A DNA stretch of 64,000 bases. Source: Mesorhizobium sp. 131-2-1 (lineage in GTDB: Bacteria; Pseudomonadota; Alphaproteobacteria; Rhizobiales; Rhizobiaceae). The stretch covers positions 558,001 to 622,000 of the forward strand of contig NZ_AP023247.1 in assembly GCF_016756535.1 (NCBI RefSeq), read 5' to 3'. How positions within the stretch are numbered: position 1 is the stretch's first letter; every line of letters starts with the position of its first letter. The notes beneath the pieces are model-generated. The model saw only the letters and a program-made list of their open reading frames with translations, ran no database searches and had not been told where the DNA came from. A program made the position numbers and the translations under genes. Positions 17,485 through 25,724 of the stretch are shown here, piece after piece.

Positions 17485-19413
17485 TTATGCTGCTTTACGG
17501 CCGCGCGCGGCAAGCCATGCCTCGGTCAGCTGCTCGAAACGGGACGCCATGTCGGCGACGGCCTCGTCATCCGACATCTTGCCGGCCAGCCATTGTTCGG
17601 CGGCGTTGATGAAGATGGTGCGACCGACGGCGAAGCCCTTGACGATAGGCGCGTTCGCCGTGGCGGCAAAGGCCACTTCAAGCTCGTCCTGGGGCGCTTC
17701 CAGCCCAAGCAGCACGACACCGCGGCACCATGGATCGTTCTTGACGATCACCGCCTCGATCTTTGCCCAGGCGCTTGCCGAAGCCTGCGGCTCGAGCTTC
17801 CACCAGTCGGGCTTGATGCCCAGCGCGTAGAGTTCCTCCAGCGCGCGCGGAATGGTGGTGTCGTCGAGCTTGCCATGCTTGCCGGCGATGATCTCGACCA
17901 GCAATTCGCGTCCGACCTTGCGGGCGGCTTCGAACAGGCTGCGCAGCTTCTGCTGCTGCTCGGTCTTGAGCTCGACCGGATCGTCTGGATGATAGAAGCA
18001 CAGGCATTTGATACAATGCTCGACCGGCCAGTCGACAAGCTGCGAGCCAATGTCCTGGGAGAATTCGAAGCGCAGCGGCCGCGAGCCAGGCAATTCGACC
18101 GGACGGCCAAGCCAGGCGAACGGATGGCGGGCGAATTCGAACATGGCGTCGCGGCCGTATTTCTCATCGAGCAGCATGCCGTAGCCGTCGCGCCCGACGG
18201 CAACCCTGGCCGCCGCCTTGACGGTCAGCACCTTGAAATCCTCGATGCGGGCGGCGTCGGCGCCGGTCTTGGCGGCGACGTCCTCGAGCTGGACGCGGTG
18301 GTCGCAGGCCAGCGCCATCAGCGAGGGGATATCGCGCCGGCGCGTGGTCGCCCAATGGATGTGGTTGATCGCCTCGTCCTTGCGCAGCGCCAGGTGCTTG
18401 CTGCCGTGCTTGAGGAAGTACTGCAGCTCCTCGAAGGTCGGGTATTCCGGCGCGCAGAGCAGCCGCGACACGGCGAAGGCGCCGCAGGCGTTGGCCCAGG
18501 TCGCGGCGGTGGCATGGTCTTCGCCGCCGAGCCAGCCGCGCAGGAAGCCGGACATGAAAGCGTCGCCGGCGCCGAGCACGTTGTAGATCTCGATCGGAAA
18601 GCCCATGCCGACAATGCCGTCCTCGAGGTCGTCGCTGATCGGCCCGGCATAGACGATGCAGCCCTTGGCGCCGCGCTTGAGCACGATGGTGGCCGATGAC
18701 AGCGCGCGGATCGTCTTCAAGGCGCTCAGGCAATCGTCGGCGCCGGAGGCGATCATGATCTCCTCCTCGGTGCCGACGATGAGGTCGCAATCAGGCAGCA
18801 CCGTCTTCATCTGCGCCGAGACGCGGTCGGACTTGACATAGCGCTCGAAGCCCTCGGCATGGCCGGCAAGGCCCCAGAGGTTGGGGCGATAGTCGATATC
18901 GAACACCACCTTGCCGCCCCTGGCCTTCATGACGCGGATCGCCTTGCGCTGCGCGGCATCGGTATTGGGGCGGGAAAAATGCGTGCCGGTGACGACGACC
19001 GAGCGGGCAGAGGCAATAAACGCCTCGTCGATATCTTCCGGCGCCAGCGCCATGTCGGCGCAGTCGGAGCGGTAGAAGATCATCGGCGAGACGCCTTCGT
19101 CCTCGACCGACAGGAGCACCAGCGCGGTCAGCCGCTCTTTGTCGGTCTTGAGGCCATCGACGGAAACGCCCTCGCGCTTCAGCTGCTCGCGGATGAACCG
19201 GCCCATCTGCTCGTCGCCGACGCGGGTGAGCAGCGCTGAGCGCAGGCCGAGCCGCGCCGTGCCGACCGAGATATTGGCCGGGCAGCCGCCGACCGACTTG
19301 GCGAAGGAGGTGATGTCCTCCAGCCGCGAGCCGATCTGCTGGCCGTAAAGGTCGACCGAGGCGCGGCCGATGGTGATGACGTCGAGCGGTTTCGCGTCCA
19401 CGGCTTCGCCCAT
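17485..19413 (-). CDS. iolC: 5-dehydro-2-deoxygluconokinase fused to a DUF2090 aldolase-like domain (IolC)
   Basis: The 642-residue protein has an N-terminal PfkB sugar-kinase domain (about 1-335), with SVGGCPANIS near the start and the NVLGAGDAF catalytic signature near residue 285. It is followed by a DUF2090 domain (about 340-640) that resembles class I aldolase barrels. Bacillus IolC is only the kinase, at about 325 residues. In many Proteobacteria the fused form is annotated as kinase plus 2-deoxy-5-keto-gluconate-6-phosphate aldolase. No separate iolJ is seen in the window. It is the first gene of the operon. Confidence 0.9.
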   Translation of the reverse strand: MGEAVDAKPLDVITIGRASVDLYGQQIGSRLEDITSFAKSVGGCPANISVGTARLGLRSALLTRVGDEQMGRFIREQLKREGVSVDGLKTDKERLTALVLLSVEDEGVSPMIFYRSDCADMALAPEDIDEAFIASARSVVVTGTHFSRPNTDAAQRKAIRVMKARGGKVVFDIDYRPNLWGLAGHAEGFERYVKSDRVSAQMKTVLPDCDLIVGTEEEIMIASGADDCLSALKTIRALSSATIVLKRGAKGCIVYAGPISDDLEDGIVGMGFPIEIYNVLGAGDAFMSGFLRGWLGGEDHATAATWANACGAFAVSRLLCAPEYPTFEELQYFLKHGSKHLALRKDEAINHIHWATTRRRDIPSLMALACDHRVQLEDVAAKTGADAARIEDFKVLTVKAAARVAVGRDGYGMLLDEKYGRDAMFEFARHPFAWLGRPVELPGSRPLRFEFSQDIGSQLVDWPVEHCIKCLCFYHPDDPVELKTEQQQKLRSLFEAARKVGRELLVEIIAGKHGKLDDTTIPRALEELYALGIKPDWWKLEPQASASAWAKIEAVIVKNDPWCRGVVLLGLEAPQDELEVAFAATANAPIVKGFAVGRTIFINAAEQWLAGKMSDDEAVADMASRFEQLTEAWLAARGRKAA

Positions 19414-19696
19414 TCGAACCTCCCATCGGCCTTATTATGTTGAGCAACCCCATTTTGGGGTACACGCGCGAGCGGCAGCGTGATGCCGGGATTATGAAAT
19501 AATAATTCCAATCCATAGTCAATATGGAATGAGCATTCCCTGACTGAAAAGTGCCGACCAGCGGTCAAACACGGTGCGGCCTTTTTACTCGTCTTCGCGC
19601 CGCGCTCTTTATGGGTTCGGCAGCGTCTGCCAACGGATGATCCCGTAGCCTGGGCGCCGCCAGGCGTCCAGGTCGTTCATCAGGGATGGTGCGGGT
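19414..19696. promoter_or_regulatory. promoter region of the iol operon
   Basis: This 283-bp gap lies between iolC and the convergent end of a hydrolase gene. It contains the GGAA-N6-TTCC box described separately and an AT-rich patch at 19495-19530 with a longer inverted repeat (ATTCCA near 19505, TGGAAT near 19525). No confident -35/-10 pair can be assigned. The distal half (19570-19690) shows nothing recognisable. Confidence 0.45.
19526..19539. promoter_or_regulatory. candidate IolR operator (GGAA-N6-TTCC)
   Basis: The 14-bp palindrome GGAATGAGCATTCC lies 113 bases upstream of the iolC start. It fits exactly the GGAA-N6-TTCC motif reported for the RpiR-type repressor IolR of Sinorhizobium meliloti. 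An iolR homologue is encoded at 22294-23160. The match is visible; binding is inferred. Confidence 0.65.
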
Positions 19697-20398
19697 TCAG
19701 TTCCTGGCGACGCCGGCGGCGGCCTGTTCGATGAGCTTGGCGACGGCGCCTGGATCGGAGACGTAGACTGCGTGGCTGCCGGGCACTTCGACCGTCGTGG
19801 CGCCAGCCCGGTTTGCCATCTGGCGCTGCGCCGGCGGCGGGATCATGTGATCGTCGGTGGCGACGAGATACCAGCTCGGCTTCACTCTCCACGCCGGCTT
19901 GGTGACCTTGCCTTCGAGCGCCGCCACACCCCAGGGAACCTGCGAGTCCGCCATGAAGGAGGCGAGTGACGGGCGGACATCGGCGGCGAAGGAGGCGGCG
20001 AACTTTTCCTTGTCGAGCATCAGGAAGCCGTCGACGGGCGGCAGGATCGGGGGCACAGGGGCGCCGGGAGGCGGGTTGGCGATCAGGGACGAAACCGACT
20101 CGCCGGTATCCGGCGCGAAGGCGGCGATATAGACGACGGCTGCGACCTTGGGATCGGTGCCGGATTCCGACACCACGACGCCGCCATAGGAATGACCGAC
20201 CAGGATGACATTGCCCGGAGCGGCGGCGATGGCGCGCTTCGTCACCGCGACATCGTCGGCGAGCGAGGTGGTGGGGTTCTGGACGATGGTGACGTCATAG
20301 CCATCCTTCTTGAGCTGGTGATAGACCCCCTCCCAGCCTGAGCCATCGACGAAGCCGCCGTGAACGAGGACGACTGAATTTGCTGCGTTGTTCGACAT
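19697..20398 (-). CDS. alpha/beta hydrolase
   Basis: The 233-residue protein has an oxyanion-type HGGF segment near residue 13, the nucleophile elbow GHSYGG (about residues 68-73) and a C-terminal histidine in PGSHAVYVSDP. It resembles the Abhydrolase_6 esterase/MekC-like group. No signal peptide is seen. The ATG at 20398 follows AAGGAG. It is divergent from a CadC-like regulator at 20585, which may control it. The substrate is unknown. Confidence 0.8.
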   Translation of the reverse strand: MSNNAANSVVLVHGGFVDGSGWEGVYHQLKKDGYDVTIVQNPTTSLADDVAVTKRAIAAAPGNVILVGHSYGGVVVSESGTDPKVAAVVYIAAFAPDTGESVSSLIANPPPGAPVPPILPPVDGFLMLDKEKFAASFAADVRPSLASFMADSQVPWGVAALEGKVTKPAWRVKPSWYLVATDDHMIPPPAQRQMANRAGATTVEVPGSHAVYVSDPGAVAKLIEQAAAGVARN

Positions 20399-20584
20399 TT
20401 GAGTTCTCCTTTTTCAAAAGCGTTGTTTGTGTTGATGCAGGAGGACTATGCGACGCAGCCGCCGCGCTCGCTTTGAGGCGACCTTCAGGACCTCTTGATT
20501 TTACCTTGAGATGGCTTTGATTTTGCGGCCACCACACGGCTACAGTGTCCAGAATCGCGAGTAGCCGCGTTACGGAGCAGCAAT
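20399..20584. promoter_or_regulatory. divergent promoter region, hydrolase and CadC-like regulator
   Basis: This short intergenic region contains a repeated TTGATTTT (near 20494 and 20516) within TTGATTTTACCTTGAG and CTTTGATTTTGC. Direct repeats of this kind would suit an OmpR-type winged-helix regulator binding its own promoter. No clear -35/-10 pair was assigned. Confidence 0.3.
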
Positions 20585-22135
20585 TTGCCGTATCTTTTCG
20601 AGGATTTCGCCCTGGACGGCGACCGGCGCGAACTGCGCCGCGGCAACGACCTGGTTCCCGTCGAGCCGCAGGTATTCGACTTGCTTCAATATCTGATCCG
20701 CAACCGCGAGCGGGTGGTCAGCAAGGACGATCTGGTCGATGCGGTCTGGCAGGGGCGCATCGTCTCGGACGCCACACTTGCCAGCCGCGTCAACGCCGCG
20801 CGCAGTGCGCTCCAGGACAATGGCGAGCAGCAGCGGCTCGTGCGCACCATCCTGCGCAGGGGCTTCCGGTTCGTCGGCACCGTGCGCGAGGAGGCCGGCG
20901 CCGAGGCCATCGCGCCGTTCGAGCAGCCGAAGTCGGGCCTGGGCATTCCCGCTCGCCCGTCCATCGCCGTGCTGCCCTTCGTGAACCTGAGCGGCGATGC
21001 GGATCAGGACTATTTTGCCGACGGCATGGTCGAGGACATTATCACTGGCCTGTCACGCATCCGCTGGCTGTTCGTGATCGCGCGGAACTCAAGCTTCACG
21101 TATAAAGGCCGCGCGGTGGATGTGAAGCAGGTCGGGCACGAGCTCGGCGTGCGTTATGTGCTGGAAGGCAGCGTGCGCAAGGTGGGAAGCCGCGTCCGCA
21201 TCACCGGTCAGCTCATCGACGCTGAGGACGGCAGTCATCTGTGGGCCGAACGCTACGACCGCGACCTGACCGATGTGTTCGCGCTGCAGGATGAGATCAC
21301 CGTCAGCGTGGTCGCGGCAATAGAGCCCAATCTGCGCCGTGCCGAGATCGAGCGCGTGCGGCGCAAGCGACCCGACAGTCTCGACGCCTACGATCTTTTT
21401 CTGCGCGCGCTGCCTGACGTCTACACCTTCATGCCGCAGGGCGCCGCCAAAGGCCTGCCGCTGCTCGACCAGGCGCTCGCCATCGAGCCGAACTATGCGC
21501 TTGCCCATGGCTTTGCCGCCTGGGCGCACCAGACCCTGTTCATCCGCGGCGGCATGCTGGCGGAGCACCGCGAGAAAGCGTCCCGCCATGCCCATGCGGC
21601 GATCGAGCACGGTTCGGGCGACGCCATGGCGCTGGCACTCGCCGGCTTCACCATCGGCCTGGTCGAGCATGACCGCAGACTCGCCGACGAAGCGTTTACG
21701 CAAGCGCTGGCGCTCAGCGCGTCCTGCGCCTTTGTCTATGCTTTCGGATGTGTGCCGGTGGCCTATGGCGGCGATGCGCCACGCGCCATCGACTGGGGCG
21801 AGCAGGCGTTGCGGCTCAATCCGCTGGACGCCATGAATTGCGTGCCGCAAGGTATCATCGGCTTCGGCAACTTTCTTATCGGCCGGCATGAGCAGGCAAT
21901 CGCAGCCGGCGGGCGGGCGGTGGAACTGAACCCCGGCTTCAGCATCCTGCACGGATGGCTGGCCGCTCCCCTCGCCAGGCTTGGACGGCTTGAGGAGGCC
22001 AAGACGGCGGGAGCGCGGCTGATGGCGCTCGACCCGCATTTCAGCATTGGCCGCTGGTCGGCGGCCGTGGGAATTGCGCCTGATATCATCGATGACGTCA
22101 CCGACGCCATGAGGATGGCTGGCCTGCCGCAATAG
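20585..22135 (+). CDS. winged-helix transcriptional regulator with TolB-like and TPR domains
   Basis: The 516-residue protein starts with an OmpR/CadC-type winged helix (about residues 5-100, containing VEPQVFDLLQYLI and the RTILRRGFRF wing). A TolB/FlgO-like domain follows (about 125-250: SIAVLPFVNLSGD, VRYVLEGSVRK), then TPR repeats (about 275-490). This is the adenylate-cyclase-like regulator architecture common in rhizobia. It has no membrane segment, so it is cytosolic. The start is TTG with GGAG 7 bases upstream. It is divergent from the alpha/beta hydrolase. Confidence 0.8.
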   Translation: MPYLFEDFALDGDRRELRRGNDLVPVEPQVFDLLQYLIRNRERVVSKDDLVDAVWQGRIVSDATLASRVNAARSALQDNGEQQRLVRTILRRGFRFVGTVREEAGAEAIAPFEQPKSGLGIPARPSIAVLPFVNLSGDADQDYFADGMVEDIITGLSRIRWLFVIARNSSFTYKGRAVDVKQVGHELGVRYVLEGSVRKVGSRVRITGQLIDAEDGSHLWAERYDRDLTDVFALQDEITVSVVAAIEPNLRRAEIERVRRKRPDSLDAYDLFLRALPDVYTFMPQGAAKGLPLLDQALAIEPNYALAHGFAAWAHQTLFIRGGMLAEHREKASRHAHAAIEHGSGDAMALALAGFTIGLVEHDRRLADEAFTQALALSASCAFVYAFGCVPVAYGGDAPRAIDWGEQALRLNPLDAMNCVPQGIIGFGNFLIGRHEQAIAAGGRAVELNPGFSILHGWLAAPLARLGRLEEAKTAGARLMALDPHFSIGRWSAAVGIAPDIIDDVTDAMRMAGLPQ

Positions 22136-22293
22136 CCGCAAAGGCGCATGCCGGCTCACTGGTCGAACACTCCCCATGCAAAGGGAGCTTGCTACAGAGA
22201 AGTCCGCAAAGGGCCAGATCGCCTCATGCGACGCTCGCAGCCGAACGACCGCAAAGGGGTCGAATCGATCGTTCAGCGTGATTGGTTTTGACT

Positions 22294-23160
22294 CTAGCCC
22301 TTGCGCTTGCGGCCCGGGTCGCGCCGCTTCTCGCCGACGGCGACGGTCAGCGCCATGGCCAGCGCCATGGTGGCCGACAGCGAGCGGAAGCCGGCGAAAT
22401 CGGCCTCGGCGACCTCGAACCAGACCTTGGCGAACTGGGCGAGCGGCGAGAACGAACTGTCGGTGATGGCGACGATCGGCACGCCCTGCTCGGAGATGGA
22501 ACGCGTCTCCTCGATGGTCGCCGGCGCATAGGGAGAAAAGCTGATGGCGATGACGGCGTCCCTCGGCGTGGCAAAGCCGATCATCTCGGCATTGAGACCG
22601 GCGGCCGACTCGATCAGCTGGTTGCGGATCTTGAGCTTGCCCAGCGCGTAGGCGATGTAGGAGGCGACCGGATAGGAGCGGCGCTTGGCCAGCACATAGA
22701 TGGTCTCGGCCTTCGCCAGCAGCGCGATCGCCTCCTCGAAATGCGGCTCGTTCAGCGTGCGCGAAATGTCGCTCAGCGAAGTGCTGGCGGCGGCGACGAA
22801 ACCGTCGAAGATCGCCCGGTGGCCGGCGCCTTCCTCGGCCTTGGCGCGCAAGGCGGCCAGACGTTCGTCATAGGAGGAATTGCGCTCGCGCAGGCGTTCG
22901 CGAAACACAAGCTGCAGACTGGTGAAGCCGTCGAAGCCAAGCTGCTGGGCAAAGCGGATCAGGGTCGAGGGCTGGACTCCGGCGGAGGCGGCAATGCTGG
23001 CGGCGGTGCCGAAGGCGATGTCGTCGGGATTGTCGAGCGCATAGGCAGCGATCTGCGCGATGCGCTTGGGCAGGCTGTGGCGCCGCTCCAGGATCGTCGC
23101 GCGCAGGGTCTCGAAATCGCGGGGAACCCGTTCGTCCATCGTCGCTCCGCCCACGGCCAT
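22294..23160 (-). CDS. iolR: RpiR-family transcriptional regulator of inositol catabolism (IolR)
   Basis: The 288-residue protein has an N-terminal RpiR helix-turn-helix (about residues 15-90; IAASAGVQPSTLIRFAQQLGFDGF) and a C-terminal SIS sugar-phosphate-binding domain (about 125-265). Its position beside a Gfo/Idh dehydrogenase and within 3 kb of iolC, plus an exact GGAA-N6-TTCC box at iolC, supports the IolR assignment. It probably represses until an inositol-derived phosphate binds the SIS domain. The start is the ATG at 23160. Confidence 0.82.
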   Translation of the reverse strand: MAVGGATMDERVPRDFETLRATILERRHSLPKRIAQIAAYALDNPDDIAFGTAASIAASAGVQPSTLIRFAQQLGFDGFTSLQLVFRERLRERNSSYDERLAALRAKAEEGAGHRAIFDGFVAAASTSLSDISRTLNEPHFEEAIALLAKAETIYVLAKRRSYPVASYIAYALGKLKIRNQLIESAAGLNAEMIGFATPRDAVIAISFSPYAPATIEETRSISEQGVPIVAITDSSFSPLAQFAKVWFEVAEADFAGFRSLSATMALAMALTVAVGEKRRDPGRKRKG

Positions 23161-23344
23161 ATTGATAGTTCCCTCTCCTGCCTCATCATAGCGACTTCAC
23201 GCAAGAACACCATAAAAAATGATTTGGACGTTCCATTCCAAACAAAAATGGATTAATTCATCCACGCAAGTTCCTTTGACGCAATTCCGGATGGAAAACC
23301 GCTTCAGACTTTCCCGGGATTGCTCCAACGCGGAGACAATCGAC
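23161..23344. promoter_or_regulatory. divergent iolR / dehydrogenase promoter region
   Basis: The region holds GGAC-GTTCCA-TTCC at 23226-23239, one mismatch from the IolR box, in an AT-rich segment. A small palindromic repeat (23281-23323) lies directly upstream of the dehydrogenase. Autoregulation of iolR through the near-match site is an inference. Confidence 0.35.
23281..23323. repeat. small palindromic intergenic element
   Basis: The ends GCAATTCC and GGGATTGC are nearly complementary, with an inner GGAAAA/TTTCCC arm around ACCGCTTCAGAC. It shares its AAAACCG...CAC/GAC-TTT core with the elements at 24492, 39701, 45294, 56086 and 56186. Confidence 0.6.
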
Positions 23345-24454
23345 ATGGTCGGAGTGGGCCTCATCGGCACAGGTTTCATGGGTAAGTGCCACGCCATCGC
23401 CTGGAGCGCGGTCGGCACCGTGTTTCCCGACGTGGCCAAGCCGAAGCTGGTGCATCTGGGCGAAGTCAGTGACGAGCTCGCCAGACGCAAGGCGGGTGAA
23501 TTCGGCTTCGCCAGGGGTTCCGGCGACTGGCGCGCCGTGGTCAACGATCCGGAGGTCGAAATCGTCTCGCTGACGACGCCCAACCAGTTCCATCCGGAAA
23601 TGGCGATCGCCATCCTCGAAGCCGGCAAGCATCTATGGTGCGAGAAGCCGATGGCGCCGGGCTTCGCCGAGGCCGAAGCGATGGCGAAGGCGGCGAAGAC
23701 ATCCGGCAAGGTGGCGGCGCTCGGCTACAACTACATCCAGAACCCGGCCATCCGCCACATCGGCGCGCTGCTTGAGGAAAAGACCATCGGCGAGGTCAAC
23801 CATCTGCGCATCGAGATGGACGAGGACTTCATGGCCGATCCGGAGGCGGCGTTCTTCTGGAAACACGAGGCGGCCTCCGGCTACGGCGCGCTCGACGATT
23901 TCGCCGTGCATCCGCTGTCGCTGATCAAGGTGCTGTTCGGCCGCGTCGGCCGCGTCATGTGCGACATGGCCAAGCCCTATGCCGACCGCAAGGTTGCATC
24001 CGGGGGGCGCCGCGCGGTCGAGACCTACGACATCGCCAGCGTGCTGATGCACCTCGAGAACGGCATCGCCGGCACGCTCTTGGTCAACCGTTCGGCCTGG
24101 GGCCGCAAGGGCCGCATCGCGATCCAGATTTTCGGCTCGAAGGGCTCCATCCTCTACGACCAGGAGCGGATGAACGAGTTCCAGCTTTACCTCACCGCCG
24201 ACCGGCCGACCGAGCAGGGCTACCGCACGATCCTGGTAGCGCCGCATCACAAGCCCTACGATTCCTTCCTGCCGGCGCCCGGCCACGGCCTCGGCTTCAA
24301 CGATCTCAAGATCATCGAATGCCGCGAATTGTCGATGCGGATCGCCGGCAAGCCGGCACGGATCATCGATTTCGACGAAGGGCTGGAGATCGAGCGCACC
24401 GTGCATGCGATGGCGCGCTCGTTCCAGGAGCAGCGCTGGGTGGACGTGCGGTAA
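23345..24454 (+). CDS. Gfo/Idh/MocA family oxidoreductase
   Basis: The 369-residue protein has an N-terminal Rossmann fold (GLIGTGFMG, residues 5-13), the WCEKPM motif near residue 98 and a GFO_IDH_MocA C-terminal domain. Members oxidise inositols, inosamines or sugars with NAD(P). The ATG at 23345 has a GGAG site upstream; in-frame codons reaching back to 23219 run through a palindromic repeat and are rejected. Pairing with iolR suggests an inositol isomer or derivative as substrate, but this is not proven. Confidence 0.85.
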   Translation: MVGVGLIGTGFMGKCHAIAWSAVGTVFPDVAKPKLVHLGEVSDELARRKAGEFGFARGSGDWRAVVNDPEVEIVSLTTPNQFHPEMAIAILEAGKHLWCEKPMAPGFAEAEAMAKAAKTSGKVAALGYNYIQNPAIRHIGALLEEKTIGEVNHLRIEMDEDFMADPEAAFFWKHEAASGYGALDDFAVHPLSLIKVLFGRVGRVMCDMAKPYADRKVASGGRRAVETYDIASVLMHLENGIAGTLLVNRSAWGRKGRIAIQIFGSKGSILYDQERMNEFQLYLTADRPTEQGYRTILVAPHHKPYDSFLPAPGHGLGFNDLKIIECRELSMRIAGKPARIIDFDEGLEIERTVHAMARSFQEQRWVDVR

Positions 24455-24491
24455 CAGCCGCCGCCCACCCGCTTTCGCGCCTTGTTTTGCC

Positions 24492-24536
24492 GCAGATTCT
24501 TGCTGGAAAACCGTGCGACACTTTTCCGGAATCTGC
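24492..24536. repeat. small palindromic element between convergent genes
   Basis: GCAGATTC (24492-24499) pairs with GAATCTGC (24529-24536), and the inner GGAAAA pairs with TTTTCC. It lies between the convergent dehydrogenase and DAHP synthase genes, where it could act as a bidirectional 3'-end structure. Confidence 0.6.
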
Positions 24537-24542
24537 TTGGCG

Positions 24543-25634
24543 TCAAGCAGCGCCCTGGCGGCTGGCGAGCATTTCTCGCTTCACCGAGCGGCGCCATTCG
24601 ACGGCGCCGGCAAGGCCGTGCAGCACCGTCTCGGTGGTCGCCCAGTCGATGCAGCCGTCAGTGATGCTCTGGCCATAGACCAGAGGCTTGCCGGGCACCA
24701 CGTCCTGCCGGCCGGCGACGAGATTGCTCTCGATCATGACGCCGATGATGCGCTCGTCGCCAGCCGCGACCTGGCCAGCCACGTCGGCCGCGACCTTCGG
24801 CTGGTTCTCCGGCTTCTTGGCGCTGTTGGCGTGGCTGACGTCGATCATCAGCCGCGGGGCGACGCCGATGCGAGCGAGCTCCGTAGCTGCAGCATCAACG
24901 CTCGCCGCATCGAAGTTGGGCACAACGCCGCCACGCAGGATGACGTGGCAGTCCTCGTTGCCGGTGGTCGCGGCAATCGCGCTGCGGCCACCCTTGGTCA
25001 CCGCCATGAAATGATGCGGCTGCGCGGCCGACTTCACCGCCTCGGCGGCGATCCTGAGATTGCCGTCGGTGCCGTTCTTGAAGCCGACCGGGCAGGACAG
25101 GCCCGACGCCAGCTCGCGATGGATCTGGCTCTCGGTGGTGCGCGCGCCGATGGCGCCCCAAGCGACGAGGTCGGCGATGTATTGCGGCGTCGTCATGTCG
25201 AGGAACTCGGTCGCCGCCGGCAGACCGAGATTGTTGACAGCCGACAAAACGTTGCGCGCCATGCGCAAGCCCTTGTCGATCTTGAAGCTGCCGTCGAGAT
25301 CGGGATCGTTGATGAGCCCCTTCCAGCCGACCGTGGTGCGCGGCTTCTCGAAATAGACGCGCATGACGATCTCGAGCCGGTCGGCCAGGGCCTCACGCAG
25401 CGCCGCCAGACGGCTGGCGTAGTCCACGGCGGCGACCGGATCATGGATGGAACAAGGGCCGACGATGACAACAAGTCGATCGTCGGCCCCCGTCAGGATG
25501 GAATGGATGGCGTTGCGCGAGGCGGCGACGGTGCGCGTCGCGGTGAGTGATCGCGGGATCTCGCGCATCACCTCGTCCGGCGTGCTCAGGACTGTGAGTT
25601 CTCTGACCCGAAGGTCGTCTGTGGTGGTCAACAC
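24543..25634 (-). CDS. aroG: 3-deoxy-7-phosphoheptulonate synthase, class I (DAHP synthase)
   Basis: The 363-residue protein matches class I-alpha DAHP synthases such as E. coli AroG (350 residues). It has the PEP-binding GPCSIHDP (residues 59-66), RVYFEKPRTTVGWKG and the metal ligand region MIDVSHANSAKKP. It condenses PEP and erythrose 4-phosphate, the first step to Phe, Tyr and Trp. The start is GTG at 25634 with AGGAG 9-10 bases upstream. A longer reading frame to 25721 passes through a terminator hairpin and is rejected. An aromatic leader peptide lies upstream. Confidence 0.9.
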   Translation of the reverse strand: MLTTTDDLRVRELTVLSTPDEVMREIPRSLTATRTVAASRNAIHSILTGADDRLVVIVGPCSIHDPVAAVDYASRLAALREALADRLEIVMRVYFEKPRTTVGWKGLINDPDLDGSFKIDKGLRMARNVLSAVNNLGLPAATEFLDMTTPQYIADLVAWGAIGARTTESQIHRELASGLSCPVGFKNGTDGNLRIAAEAVKSAAQPHHFMAVTKGGRSAIAATTGNEDCHVILRGGVVPNFDAASVDAAATELARIGVAPRLMIDVSHANSAKKPENQPKVAADVAGQVAAGDERIIGVMIESNLVAGRQDVVPGKPLVYGQSITDGCIDWATTETVLHGLAGAVEWRRSVKREMLASRQGAA

Positions 25635-25670
25635 GGCTTTCTGCTCCTGGTTTAGGAGACCTGCCGGCTG

Positions 25671-25701
25671 AAAACAAAAAAGCCGCCAGGTCTGGCGGCT
25701 T
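25671..25701 (-). terminator. attenuator terminator upstream of DAHP synthase
   Basis: On the minus strand AAGCCGCCAG and CTGGCGGCTT form a 10-bp perfect stem with a 2-nt loop (25680-25701). A TTTTT-G-TTTT tract (25671-25679) follows, a textbook intrinsic terminator. It lies 37 bases before the start codon, inside the transcribed leader, so it must be conditional. Confidence 0.85.
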
Positions 25702-25724
25702 GTCGGATTTTTGATCTGCAATCT

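Noticed and set aside
24543..25721. Longer DAHP synthase with an extra 29-residue N-terminus
   Set aside because: The added segment is encoded by the terminator hairpin and T-tract of the attenuator; GTG at 25634 has a proper AGGAG site and gives the normal family length.
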